In this document: positions 1 to 8,351 of the stretch, piece by piece
Layout of the letters: each line of letters opens with the position of its first letter
Position numbering within the stretch: the first letter of the stretch is position 1
Origin: Methanomicrobiales archaeon HGW-Methanomicrobiales-1
GTDB taxonomy: Archaea > Halobacteriota > Methanomicrobia > Methanomicrobiales > Methanospirillaceae
DNA length: 64,000 nucleotides
NCBI GenBank assembly: GCA_002839675.1
Contig: PGYM01000003.1
Coordinates: 310,001 to 374,000 of the forward strand
Direction of reading: 5' to 3'
The notes under the pieces: model-generated
The model's input: the letters and a program-made list of their open reading frames with translations, nothing else
Told to the model about the DNA's origin: nothing
The model's database searches: none
Program-made: the position numbers and the translations under genes

Positions 1-1121
1 CAATTCTAGTTGCCTTTCTCGTATCTGCGGGATGTGCAGCACAGAGCACCCCGCAAAACACTGCATTGACCACTCCTCAAAATACATTTCAGACAAATCC
101 CGGGAAAATTACCGTCACCGATATGGCTAACCGGACCGTGGAAGTGAAAAAAGATCCCCAGAGGATAATTGGCGTGGGAGCCGGTGCCCTGCGGATGATA
201 TGCTACCTCCAGGCCGCCGATCTTGTGGTGGGAGTCGATGATCGCGAACAATTGAAGTACAATACCTCCGGATTCGGGATGCCATCCGGTATCGATAAAC
301 CCTACGATCTAGCAAATCCGGACATCGCAACAAAACCTTTCATTGGCGGAAGGGCCGGTGACCCGGAACTGATCGCGGCACAGAACCCGGACGTGGTCTT
401 CTTTACATTCACCACCGGTAAGGATGCACAGACATTGCAGGAAAAAAGCGGCCGTCCGGTTATTGCCCTGACAACCGGTGATCTCGGCAAGAACAAGGAT
501 GTCTTCTACCAGTCGCTGAGGCTGATGGCTAAAATCCTCGGTAAAGAGGGGCGGGCAGAGTCGATTACATCGTACATTGACGGGACAATAAAAGATCTCA
601 ACGATCGGACTAAGAATATCCCGGCAGACAAACGTCCGCGAGTGTACGTGGGTGGTATCGCATATAACGGAGCACACGGCTTTCTCTCTACTGAACCCGC
701 GTATGCACCGCTGCTCATGGTAAACGGCAACAATGTTGCATCTTCTGCAAGTGGCGGCGGACAGATGATGATCGACAAGGAAAAACTGCTGGACTGGAAA
801 CCCGATGTCATCTTTGTCGATGAAGCGAGTTATGCACTCATCAAAGAGGATCTCAAAGACCCGGTCTACCAGTCGCTCCCGGCAGTGAAGAGCGGCCGTG
901 TGTACGGTGTCATGCCCTACAACTGGTACGCCAACAATTACGACACCGTTCTCGCTGATGCCTATTATATCGGAAAGACGCTTTACCCTGAACAGTTTGC
1001 CGACGTGGACCCTGCACAGAAAGCCGATGAGATCTACACGATGCTTGACGGAAAACCGGTGTACGGCGATATGAAGACGCTCTTTGGCGGCTTTGTGCCG
1101 TTCTCAACACTGGTGAAATGA
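1..1121 (+). CDS. ABC transporter substrate-binding lipoprotein (iron-chelate/corrinoid type), 5' end missing
   Basis: Extracellular solute-binding protein that should capture a metal chelate or corrinoid and deliver it to the permease encoded two genes downstream. The frame is open from the window edge and reads a hydrophobic stretch ending in the lipobox SAGC (Cys at about base 33), so the visible part starts inside a lipoprotein signal peptide and the true start lies outside the window; the TTG at 66 is not the start. The body has the two-lobe layout of the FepB/BtuF family (periplasmic binding fold with one linking helix), including a TxGxxGxNKDVF-like stretch after the first lobe. It is followed after 10 bases by a methyltransferase and then the permease and ATPase. 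Family assignment is firm; the substrate is not visible from sequence. Confidence 0.9.
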   Translation, partial: ILVAFLVSAGCAAQSTPQNTALTTPQNTFQTNPGKITVTDMANRTVEVKKDPQRIIGVGAGALRMICYLQAADLVVGVDDREQLKYNTSGFGMPSGIDKPYDLANPDIATKPFIGGRAGDPELIAAQNPDVVFFTFTTGKDAQTLQEKSGRPVIALTTGDLGKNKDVFYQSLRLMAKILGKEGRAESITSYIDGTIKDLNDRTKNIPADKRPRVYVGGIAYNGAHGFLSTEPAYAPLLMVNGNNVASSASGGGQMMIDKEKLLDWKPDVIFVDEASYALIKEDLKDPVYQSLPAVKSGRVYGVMPYNWYANNYDTVLADAYYIGKTLYPEQFADVDPAQKADEIYTMLDGKPVYGDMKTLFGGFVPFSTLVK

Positions 1122-1131
1122 GGATGCGGCG

Positions 1132-2178
1132 ATGTGCGATAATACGCCCCCGGTTTCTGATCCTGCGGCAGTGCCGGGTCTATTCCCGGCAAACCCGCTC
1201 TCCTTTCTCGACAATGCGCTTACGGGATTACGGCAGTATCATGCGGTGATGACAGCCCTCGATCTCGGGTTGTTCGAAATTCTCCGTGAGCCAAAGACCG
1301 GGACGGAATGTGCCTTTGAACTGGGATGCAAACAGGAGATCATCACCCTCCTGTGCGAAGGGCTGGCCACGTTTGGCCTGCTGGAAAAGACAGGAGATAA
1401 ATTCCGTAACAGTGAGATAACGCAGCAGTGTCTTATCAGGGATGCCCCACTTCCGCAGCAGCATGCCATTGCCTTCCAGAAAAAACTGGCGGGCTTCTGG
1501 TCAGATCTCCCCCGTATTGCAAAAGAGGGTCCGGTCACCTGTGACCGTGCGCAGATGTTCCGGGATGTGATCATCCCCTCCATGGCGGAGAACTGCCGGT
1601 GCGGACTTCTCCAGCAGGTGACTGCAAGCGTTGCAGCGATTCCGGAATTTCCTGCTGCCCGACAGCTGCTTGACCTGGGCGGGGGGCACGGCCTGTACTC
1701 GATTGCGTTCTGCCAGAAAAACCCCGGGCTGAATGCGATAGTCTTCGATCTGCCTCCCGTAACCGGTGCCACGCGGGACTTCATCAACCGGTACCATGCC
1801 GATCGGGTGAGTGTCATGCCCGGGGATTTCTTCATAGATCCCATCGGCAGCGGGTATGATATCATCTTCTCATCGTCCAATCCCGGCGGAAAGGTACCGG
1901 GGCTGATCCCAAAGATTGCCGGAGCACTCAACCCGGGTGGCCTGTTCATCAACAAACAGGCCATCGATGATGCACCGTATGATCCATGGCTCAGCCTCGA
2001 ATGGAATCTCTGGACCTTCGAAGGTGTGCAGAAACAGGCGACCCGGTACGTCTTTTCCAACAGCGTCCCGTTTGCGGAATATAACCGGTTGCTGGCGGAC
2101 CATGGATTCGTGGTGCGGGAAATTGTACCGATCGATGCACAGTCAGCCATGACCATCGCAGAAAAGGTGCGGGTATGA
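1132..2178 (+). CDS. SAM-dependent O-methyltransferase family protein
   Basis: A 348-residue class I methyltransferase of the acetylserotonin/hydroxyneurosporene O-methyltransferase type. The N-terminal third (about residues 20-100) looks like the winged-helix dimerisation domain of that family, and SAM-binding motif I, LLDLGGGHG, lies near residue 179, followed by the acidic strand-2 motif IVFDLPPV. It sits between the binding protein and permease of a metal-chelate ABC importer with a 10-base gap upstream and 27 bases downstream, so it is probably cotranscribed. Its substrate is unknown; the position suggests it modifies either the imported ligand or a chelator. Small-molecule methylation is typical of the family, protein methylation less so. 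Confidence 0.8.
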   Translation: MCDNTPPVSDPAAVPGLFPANPLSFLDNALTGLRQYHAVMTALDLGLFEILREPKTGTECAFELGCKQEIITLLCEGLATFGLLEKTGDKFRNSEITQQCLIRDAPLPQQHAIAFQKKLAGFWSDLPRIAKEGPVTCDRAQMFRDVIIPSMAENCRCGLLQQVTASVAAIPEFPAARQLLDLGGGHGLYSIAFCQKNPGLNAIVFDLPPVTGATRDFINRYHADRVSVMPGDFFIDPIGSGYDIIFSSSNPGGKVPGLIPKIAGALNPGGLFINKQAIDDAPYDPWLSLEWNLWTFEGVQKQATRYVFSNSVPFAEYNRLLADHGFVVREIVPIDAQSAMTIAEKVRV

Positions 2179-2205
2179 CCATCCGGACTTCCGGGCGGAC
2201 AAAAA

Positions 2206-3279
2206 ATGCATCTTGATATCAGTGCCGTTAAGGAACCCGGGGCCTATACCGGCTACATCCGGAAAAAGATCCTCTTCCTTGGTGCCTGTATGGGAGCCCT
2301 GGTTCTCCTGGCATTCGTATCCGTGGGTGTGGGGAGTGTCATGATCCCCTTTGCCGATGTGATCCAGACGCTGGTGTACCACTCCTCGGGAAATGCAGAG
2401 ATGATCGTCTGGAACATCCGGCTTCCCCGGGTGCTTGCTGCGGTTGTCTGCGGGACTGGTCTTGCGGCGGCGGGTGTTGTGATGCAATCCGTTTTGCGCA
2501 ACCCGTTAAGTTCCCCGTACACGCTGGGTGTCTCGCAGGCTGCGGCATTCGGTGCAGCGGTTGCGATCACCCTGTTTGGTGCAGGCACTCTCGGGCGCCT
2601 TGTCTCTGATGCGATTGTGGTCAATAACCCGTACCTTGTCACCATCTGTGCATTCATCGCATCACTGATAGCAACGTCGGCAATCCTGCTCGTAGCAAAA
2701 TACCGGAGCACGTCGCCTGAGGTAATGATCCTTGTAGGTGTCGCACTTGCGGCATTGTTTACGGCCGGGACAACATTCCTCCAGTACTTCTCCAGCGCCG
2801 AACAGATCGCTGCGATCGTCTTCTGGACATTTGGCGACGTAGGGAGGGCAACATGGACGGATCTTGCGATTATGGTTGCCGTAATCACGCCTTGCCTTAT
2901 CTATTTCATCATCAAACGATGGGATTACAATGCACTTGACAGCGGCGATGAGACGGCAAAGAGTCTTGGAGTCAATGCAGAACGTGTGCGGACTGTGGCG
3001 ATGTTCCTTTCATCGTTAATCGCGGCAGTCGTGGTGTCGTTCCTTGGCATTATCGGATTCATCGGTCTCGTCAGCCCGCACATGGTCCGACGTATAATAG
3101 GCGATGACCAGCGGTATCTTCTCCCTGGCTCCTGCATTGTAGGGGGGATCATTCTTCTCGGTGCTGATACCGTGGCCCGTATCATCATTGCACCGGCAGT
3201 GCTCCCGGCGGGAGTGCTCACTGCATTTCTCGGAGCCCCGCTCTTCCTCTACCTTCTGATAAGGGGGAACCGGTCATGA
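2206..3279 (+). CDS. ABC transporter permease, FecCD/BtuC family
   Basis: Integral membrane permease of a type II importer for iron chelates, haem or corrinoids. The 357 residues give around ten hydrophobic segments, the usual number for this family. The conserved coupling region near the C-terminal third, GFIGLVSPHMVRRI, is the BtuC/FecCD signature and contacts the ATPase. It overlaps the ATPase gene by four bases (ATGA), a sign of translational coupling. It forms one transport system with the upstream binding lipoprotein and downstream ATPase. A homodimer is expected since only one permease gene is present. Confidence 0.92.
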   Translation: MHLDISAVKEPGAYTGYIRKKILFLGACMGALVLLAFVSVGVGSVMIPFADVIQTLVYHSSGNAEMIVWNIRLPRVLAAVVCGTGLAAAGVVMQSVLRNPLSSPYTLGVSQAAAFGAAVAITLFGAGTLGRLVSDAIVVNNPYLVTICAFIASLIATSAILLVAKYRSTSPEVMILVGVALAALFTAGTTFLQYFSSAEQIAAIVFWTFGDVGRATWTDLAIMVAVITPCLIYFIIKRWDYNALDSGDETAKSLGVNAERVRTVAMFLSSLIAAVVVSFLGIIGFIGLVSPHMVRRIIGDDQRYLLPGSCIVGGIILLGADTVARIIIAPAVLPAGVLTAFLGAPLFLYLLIRGNRS

Positions 3280-4076
3280 TCCTGAACGTAGAGAATCTCT
3301 CGTTCCGGTACAACAGCCATCCGGTTCTTGAAGAGGTCTGCTGCGAGGCCCGGCCTGATGAGATCGTCGCGATTCTCGGGCCGAACGGGGCCGGTAAAAC
3401 CACCCTGCTGCGCTGCATGAATGCCATGCTCAGGCCAAAGACCGGTACCGTCATGCTTGGCGAACAGGATATCCTCTCATCTTCCCGCAGGGAAATTGCG
3501 CAGTTGGTTGCCCATGTTCCCCAGCATATTGAACCGCCACGGGTCACCGCGTTCGATGCAATCCTGCTCGGGCGCCGCCCGTGGATTGGGATGAAAGTGT
3601 GCAGGAATGATCTCTTAAAAGTCCAGGCAATCATCGAGCAGCTCAACCTGTCCAGTCTCGCGCTCCGGCACGTGGATGCAATGAGCGGTGGGGAGCTCCA
3701 GAAAGTTGCCATTGCCCGTGCACTGGTGCAGGAGCCCCGTGTGATGCTGCTCGATGAACCGACCAGCAGCCTTGACCTGAAAAACCAGCATGAGATCATG
3801 CGGTTCATCCGCTCGGTTGTCCACACGCACCATCTCACTGCACTCATGACCATGCACGATCTCAATCTCGCGTTACACTACGCTGACCGTTTTGTCCTGC
3901 TCAAAGAGGGCATGGTCTTTGCAGCCGGTGGGGAAGAAGTGATCACGCCAAAACTGATCGAAGAGGTGTATGGCGTACCGGTTTCCATTCAGCGCTGGGG
4001 AGGGAGGAATGTGGTTGTTCCGCATGCTGATGCAGATTATCCCCTGGAATCACCAGGGATTCCTGCAGGACGGTGA
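3276..4076 (+). CDS. ABC transporter ATP-binding protein, FepC/BtuD type
   Basis: Cytoplasmic ATPase that powers the importer encoded just upstream. The 266 residues contain Walker A GPNGAGKTT (near residue 35), the ABC signature MSGGELQKVAIARAL, Walker B VMLLDEPTSSLD and the switch histidine in MTMHD. The start overlaps the permease stop. The C-terminal tail after residue 220 is short, as usual for FepC-like ATPases. The gene ends the importer cluster; an FmdE-family gene follows after about 150 bases. Confidence 0.93.
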   Translation: MILNVENLSFRYNSHPVLEEVCCEARPDEIVAILGPNGAGKTTLLRCMNAMLRPKTGTVMLGEQDILSSSRREIAQLVAHVPQHIEPPRVTAFDAILLGRRPWIGMKVCRNDLLKVQAIIEQLNLSSLALRHVDAMSGGELQKVAIARALVQEPRVMLLDEPTSSLDLKNQHEIMRFIRSVVHTHHLTALMTMHDLNLALHYADRFVLLKEGMVFAAGGEEVITPKLIEEVYGVPVSIQRWGGRNVVVPHADADYPLESPGIPAGR

Positions 4077-4229
4077 TGGGTATGTGATCCCAATGAATTA
4101 TCTCACGAAATTTCGACAAAAAATCGCCTCAAATATCCATCTTATATTTTTGCACGTCTTTTCCTTAATGGCAAAAGAAAAACAAAGAAATCCATTCCTT
4201 AAAAAAGAATCAACTACTTGCGTGATCTA

Positions 4230-4844
4230 ATGACCCAATCCATAAAATCCTACAATGAAGCCGTTGCCTTTCACGGGCATGCCTGCCCTGGACTTGCTCT
4301 CGGCTACCGGGCTGCAGCGTACGCGATGGACGCTCTCCGGGCCGGCCGCTCTGACGATGAAGATCTTGTCTGTATTGTAGAAAACGATGCCTGTGGCGTG
4401 GATGCAATCCAGCTGGTTGCCGGATGTTCGGTGGGAAAAGGCAACCTTATCCTCCATGACTTTGGCAAGCATGCTTACACCTTCATCGACCGGAAATACA
4501 ACCGGGCTATCCGCCTTGTCCAGAGACCGGAACCGGTTGGCCAGCGCATAGACCCGGTGGCCTCAGCACTCCGGGAAAAAGTGATGGGCGGGACTGCAAC
4601 ACCCGCAGAGCATAAAGAGTTCCACGAGCGACAGGTAGGGGTTATCGATGCGATCCTTAAGATGCCCATCGATGAACGTTTCATCGCAAAAGAAGTCAAA
4701 CCAGAGATTCCCGTGCGGGCAAAGATCTTCGCATCCGTGCCGTGTGCGAAATGTGGCGAGATGGTTGCCGAGCACCGTGCCCGGGTTCGTGACGGGAAAT
4801 TTGTCTGCATGCCCTGTGCCGGGGAGTATGGCCGGGGATGGTAA
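4230..4844 (+). CDS. FmdE-family protein with C-terminal zinc ribbon
   Basis: A 204-residue protein of the FmdE family, named after a gene found beside tungsten/molybdenum formylmethanofuran dehydrogenase. The N-terminal domain shows the family hallmark FHGHACPGLALG (about residue 15) and a conserved NDACGVDAIQ stretch; the C-terminus carries a CAKCG...CMPCAGEY zinc ribbon. In-frame starts are TTG at 4218 and ATG at 4230; I chose the ATG. It follows an importer and methyltransferase and is not next to fwd/fmd genes here, so a direct role in formylmethanofuran dehydrogenase is not supported by context. FmdE-like proteins often accompany metal-chelate ABC importers, which suggests metal or cofactor handling. 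Confidence 0.85.
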   Translation: MTQSIKSYNEAVAFHGHACPGLALGYRAAAYAMDALRAGRSDDEDLVCIVENDACGVDAIQLVAGCSVGKGNLILHDFGKHAYTFIDRKYNRAIRLVQRPEPVGQRIDPVASALREKVMGGTATPAEHKEFHERQVGVIDAILKMPIDERFIAKEVKPEIPVRAKIFASVPCAKCGEMVAEHRARVRDGKFVCMPCAGEYGRGW

Positions 4845-5031
4845 ATCCCATCATTCTTCTTTTCTCCATATCCTGAATTACGTTTTTGGCTACCCCTCAA
4901 TCCTATATCCTATCTGAAATTTTGCCCGTACCGATAAGGTTATTCCCCTTAAAAAGACATTTCCGGTAAGAATCCAGTCGACAGGTATGAGACAACCTGC
5001 CGTAAGTTCCACGAACCAAAGGAGAACGTAA

Positions 5032-5988
5032 ATGCCCACAATCGAGACGCATGGCCTGACAAAATATTACGGTGATCTGTGCGCCGTTGATCACCTCTCC
5101 CTTTCGGTTGATAACGAGATCTTCGCCCTCCTGGGTCCCAATGGTTCAGGTAAGACAACAACCGTGCTGATGCTCACCACGCTGCTGCGCCCGACAGAAG
5201 GAACTGCAACAGTGTGCGGTTATGATTGCGCCACTGAAGGGGATATAGTCCGGAAAAAGCTCAGCTATGTTCCGCAGGAAATGGCAGTTGATATCCGGCT
5301 GACCGGGCGGGAGAATGTTGTCTTCTTTGCCAAACTTTACGGCGTCCCTGATCCCCGGGGGCAGGCAGATGAGGCGCTTGCGATCATGGAGCTGGCCGAC
5401 CGGGCTGACGATCTGGTGAAGACCTATTCGGGCGGCATGCGGCGAAGGCTGGAGCTGGCTCAGGCGCTCGTGCATGAACCGGCCGTGCTCTTCCTGGACG
5501 AACCCACGCTCGGGCTCGATGTGGCAGCCCGGAAAAAGATCTGGGAACACATACGGGAACTCCGTGGTCGGGGCATGACAGTCTTTGTCACCACGCATTA
5601 CATGGATGAGGCCGACCAGTTTTGTGACCGGGTGGCGATCATCAGCAGTGGGAGCATCAAGACTATCGGGAATCCAAAGGACCTCAAGGCCCAGCTGATG
5701 AAAGACGTGATCACTGCAAAGATCTCTGGTGAATTCACTCCTTTTGAACTGGGTGGCACCCGCTATGTGGGAAGGAAAGATGACGAAGTCTCGTTCACCG
5801 CGGAGAATGGCCGCGAGGCACTGCCGCTTATTGCAGAGTCCCTTACCGCCCGGGGCATGAAAGTCCATGCACTCTCCCTGCATGAACCTACTCTGGACGA
5901 TGTCTTTCTCAATGTCGTGGGGAGCAGTGATGAGCCCCACTCGTTCAATGACCGGCAGTTCAGGGTCATGCTCCGGAGGCGAAAATGA
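5032..5988 (+). CDS. ABC-2 type exporter, ATP-binding protein
   Basis: ATPase of the drug/antibiotic-resistance exporter class (DrrA-like), 318 residues. Visible motifs are Walker A GPNGSGKTT, signature YSGGMRRRLELAQAL, Walker B VLFLDEPTLGLD and the H-loop in TTHYMDEAD. The region after residue 220 is the DrrA-type C-terminal extension ending in a predicted LDDVFLNVVG motif. A GGAG ribosome-binding site sits seven bases before the ATG. It overlaps the permease gene by four bases. The substrate is unknown; such pairs export lipids, peptides or toxic compounds. Confidence 0.9.
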   Translation: MPTIETHGLTKYYGDLCAVDHLSLSVDNEIFALLGPNGSGKTTTVLMLTTLLRPTEGTATVCGYDCATEGDIVRKKLSYVPQEMAVDIRLTGRENVVFFAKLYGVPDPRGQADEALAIMELADRADDLVKTYSGGMRRRLELAQALVHEPAVLFLDEPTLGLDVAARKKIWEHIRELRGRGMTVFVTTHYMDEADQFCDRVAIISSGSIKTIGNPKDLKAQLMKDVITAKISGEFTPFELGGTRYVGRKDDEVSFTAENGREALPLIAESLTARGMKVHALSLHEPTLDDVFLNVVGSSDEPHSFNDRQFRVMLRRRK

Positions 5989-6710
5989 AGGGCATCTGGT
6001 ATTACATGGAACGTGACCTTGTGAAGTGGGCCCGGGGCAGGGTTGCCGTCATCACCCTGCTCGTTATGCCCGCTGCATGGCTCATCTTTGTCGGTCTTGC
6101 CCTGCCGGTACGGTTCACCGGCAATTACCTTGATTTCATCACGCCCGGCATCCTCGTCATGACCATGCTGGCCTCGTCCCTGCAGGGCGGTTCGCTGCTG
6201 ATGTTTGACAAGATCCTGGGATTTTTAAACAAGTTCCTCGCTCTCCCCTCGCCCCGGGAGAATATCCTTTTCGGGAAGATCCTGTTCATCACGATCCGGG
6301 GGGTCATACAGGCAACGGTCATCCTGCTCATCGCGATCCTGATTGGGGCAACGATCCTCTCGCCAGTCCAGTACGTGATGATCTACGTGATCCTGATCCT
6401 CTTTGGCATTCTCTTCTCGGGACTTGCCACCACCATTGCGCTCTATATCGATGATCACGACTCTTACGCCGCAGTAAATACGCTCATCTCGATGCCGCTC
6501 TTTTTCATGTCCAGTGCACTGATGCCTTACAGCGTCATGCCCTCATGGATGCGATCCATTGCAATGGTCAACCCGCTCAGTTTTGCCATCGATGCGATCC
6601 GGTCGGTAGGTATGGGCGAGATACCCCTGATGCAGATGGGACTGCTGTTTGTGGCAGGGTGCATCGTGCTTGTCATCTGCGTGCGGGTGTTCCGGAATAT
6701 GACGGTGTAG
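5985..6710 (+). CDS. ABC-2 type exporter, permease
   Basis: Membrane partner of the preceding ATPase, 241 residues with about six transmembrane segments and the central ABC-2 motif region around ALMPYSVMPSWMRSIAMVNP, close to the classic NPL signature of DrrB/NodJ permeases. Overlapping start and stop codons (ATGA) indicate coupling to the ATPase gene. No further gene follows on this strand before a T-rich terminator-like run at 6764, so the exporter appears to be a two-gene unit. Confidence 0.88.
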   Translation: MKGIWYYMERDLVKWARGRVAVITLLVMPAAWLIFVGLALPVRFTGNYLDFITPGILVMTMLASSLQGGSLLMFDKILGFLNKFLALPSPRENILFGKILFITIRGVIQATVILLIAILIGATILSPVQYVMIYVILILFGILFSGLATTIALYIDDHDSYAAVNTLISMPLFFMSSALMPYSVMPSWMRSIAMVNPLSFAIDAIRSVGMGEIPLMQMGLLFVAGCIVLVICVRVFRNMTV

Positions 6711-6763
6711 CGTGTTTCGCTGATTAGCGGGTCAGAAAAGATCTCTGGAGAAATTAAATTCTA

Positions 6764-6780
6764 TTTTTTTTTGTTTGTTC
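6764..6780 (+). terminator. T-rich archaeal-type terminator after ABC-2 permease
   Basis: A run of nine T followed by further T-rich sequence lies about 54 bases after the permease stop codon. Oligo-T tracts without a strong preceding stem are the usual archaeal terminator. The GC-rich hairpin 20 bases further on may add to it. Confidence 0.45.
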
Positions 6781-7000
6781 TTTTGAGATTATGGGTGTGA
6801 CCCCCTCTCTCCCCCAGAGGGGGGGCAGCCCAAGAGGAGCACCCCCTTGACCCCCAATTATCCAGTGGATTTTTCATAATATCGTGATGCTGACGGGTTC
6901 CTTCAAGTGAGGAATTAATCTGCCTTTATATTTATTTCAAGAATGAATCGAGATGGAGCAATTGGAATCACTAATTGTCTATTCTCTAAATCGACAGAAA

Positions 7001-7074
7001 CCGCCGCGGGGGCGCCCCTTTTTGGGCGGCGGGGTTCATCGTATCAGGGGGTATGGGGGCATAAGCCCCCATCT
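7001..7074 (-). repeat. Dispersed GC-rich repeat, type R2, inverted copy
   Basis: Read on the minus strand this matches the first half of the repeats at 56846-57038 and 59927-60121: a hairpin of GGGGGC/GCCCCC, then ATACCCCC, a GATGAACCCCGCC stretch and a second long hairpin with GGGGCG and CGGCGG arms. It differs by an AAAAA loop in place of GAA. It lies between convergent genes. No coding potential is evident. Confidence 0.7.
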
Positions 7075-7111
7075 TAAATTATGGAATGTGAATTGAGACG
7101 GTGACGAAAAT

Positions 7112-7870
7112 CTATCCCGTTTTCCGTCCCATCAAAATTCCTGCTCCCACAGCAATTATACAAACTCCGATTCCCACCGGCACACGGGGAGTAGGAGTTG
7201 CGGTTGGTATTGGGGAAGGTTCGGGTTCCGCAGTAGTCGGGACTGGGATGGCAGTTTCCATAATTGTCAGAATTACCGGTGTCGGCAGTGTAGCAGGAAT
7301 TGGTGTTGTTGCAACAGTATCGAATCCCACCGATCCACGATTCACGGTCTCAGTTCCCCGCTGTACCTGGATATTGTTTTTTGCCACGGACTGGGAATTT
7401 TCTACCTTGACCGAGTAGGTTCTCAATGCGGTATTCGATGAAGTCTGGAATGCAACAATGGCTTGCCCGTTATTATCAGTGGTGACCAGACCGTAATACT
7501 GCGTATTGGACATCGATGCAGTTGAAGGGGCTACATCATCGATGATGGTGCGTCCGCCCCCGTTATTATACTGGTATGATCCGATCACGTACGGACCCCC
7601 GGGTGGATCTTTCTCAATTTTTGCCTGGTAGGCAACGAGAACGGGCGGCTGGTCACCGGGCTCCCCGCTCATCGTGTACGTCCGGGTCAGCCAGACATAG
7701 TAGGGAGTGTTGGGTGTTCCGGTAACGGTGATGGTAAACCGTGAGCCGCGGGTGAGACCTGTTTCATCTGCAGAAACAAGGGGAATGAGGAGAAATGATG
7801 CCATGATAACGGCTGCGATGAATAAAGCGGTGCGCTGCCGCGAAGTGTCAGGACGCTTTTGCTGGTGCAT
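7112..7870 (-). CDS. Signal-peptide surface protein with C-terminal membrane anchor
   Basis: A 252-residue protein with an N-terminal signal peptide (hydrophobic stretch about residues 14-33 ending near VSA), an extracellular domain of about 150 residues resembling the DUF3821/methanogen S-layer-type beta domain (GLTRGSRFTITVTG, YYVWLTRTYTM), a Pro/Thr-rich linker and a final transmembrane helix with a short basic tail (MGRKTG). The architecture is that of a membrane-anchored cell-surface protein. The tail is not a PGF-CTERM signal, so ArtA processing is not predicted. Function unknown; a second relative with the same style lies at 17931-20249. Confidence 0.75.
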   Translation of the reverse strand: MHQQKRPDTSRQRTALFIAAVIMASFLLIPLVSADETGLTRGSRFTITVTGTPNTPYYVWLTRTYTMSGEPGDQPPVLVAYQAKIEKDPPGGPYVIGSYQYNNGGGRTIIDDVAPSTASMSNTQYYGLVTTDNNGQAIVAFQTSSNTALRTYSVKVENSQSVAKNNIQVQRGTETVNRGSVGFDTVATTPIPATLPTPVILTIMETAIPVPTTAEPEPSPIPTATPTPRVPVGIGVCIIAVGAGILMGRKTG

Positions 7871-8065
7871 GGTCGCTCATGAGAGTGATTGTCTGATTGA
7901 CCCAAATAATTTTGGTTTTTTTTGATGAGCATAGCAACTGCGTTCTCTTGCACCCGGACAAAATGGTGTCCCCCGTTTCACTATGGGAAAATAAAAGTGC
8001 CAAAAAATCGTGCTTACCAGCAGAAAACAACTAAAAAAAAGAAAAATAATTAACCGTGAAAACAC

Positions 8066-8245
8066 TTAGAAGCGGGGCTTCCGGTGTTTCGGGAGGCAGT
8101 CTCTGCAATAGACGGGCCTTCCCTCAGTTGGCTTGAACGGTACTTCGCATTCCTTTCCACAGTCTGAACAGACTACTTTTGTCATTTCACGGGGACCGAA
8201 GTCGCGGGGACCGCGGTTGCCACCAAAATTTGATGATCCATACAT
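8066..8245 (-). CDS. Small zinc-ribbon protein with Gly/Arg-rich N-terminus (59 residues)
   Basis: A short frame from ATG at 8245 to TAA at 8066. The N-terminus is rich in Gly, Arg and Pro (NFGGNRGPRDFGPREM), followed by VVCSDCGKECEVPF and VYCRDCLPKH, that is two CxxC pairs 20 residues apart, which should bind one zinc. This matches small CxxC-CxxC zinc-binding proteins common in methanogens and suggests RNA or nucleic-acid binding. Codon use and the clean Cys spacing argue that it is real despite its size. No partner gene is evident nearby: flanking genes are a surface protein and a histidine kinase. Confidence 0.75.
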   Translation of the reverse strand: MYGSSNFGGNRGPRDFGPREMTKVVCSDCGKECEVPFKPTEGRPVYCRDCLPKHRKPRF

Positions 8246-8351
8246 AATGATTACTCAAACAGTCTTTTTTATAAACTGTACCTCAATATTGTCCTCCCGA
8301 GTATAATAGTTTCTGCTTTGGGAGAGCCTCTGGATTGACATATATACTGAA

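Larger units (their letters stand above)
6711..7111. other. Gene-free space between convergent genes, with GC-rich hairpins
   Basis: About 400 bases between the ABC-2 permease and a convergent surface-protein gene. It holds a T-rich run (6764-6780) suited to terminate the permease transcript, a hairpin at 6801-6823 (arms CCCCCTCT and AGAGGGGG), and an inverted copy of a dispersed repeat at 7001-7074. I see no credible reading frame. Confidence 0.6.

Noticed and set aside
1239-2156. 305-codon minus-strand open frame opposite the methyltransferase
   Set aside because: It is the antisense of a well-supported gene with clear SAM-binding motifs; its own product has no family features.
5146-5940. 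264-codon minus-strand frame opposite the ABC ATPase
   Set aside because: Shadow of a complete ABC ATPase.
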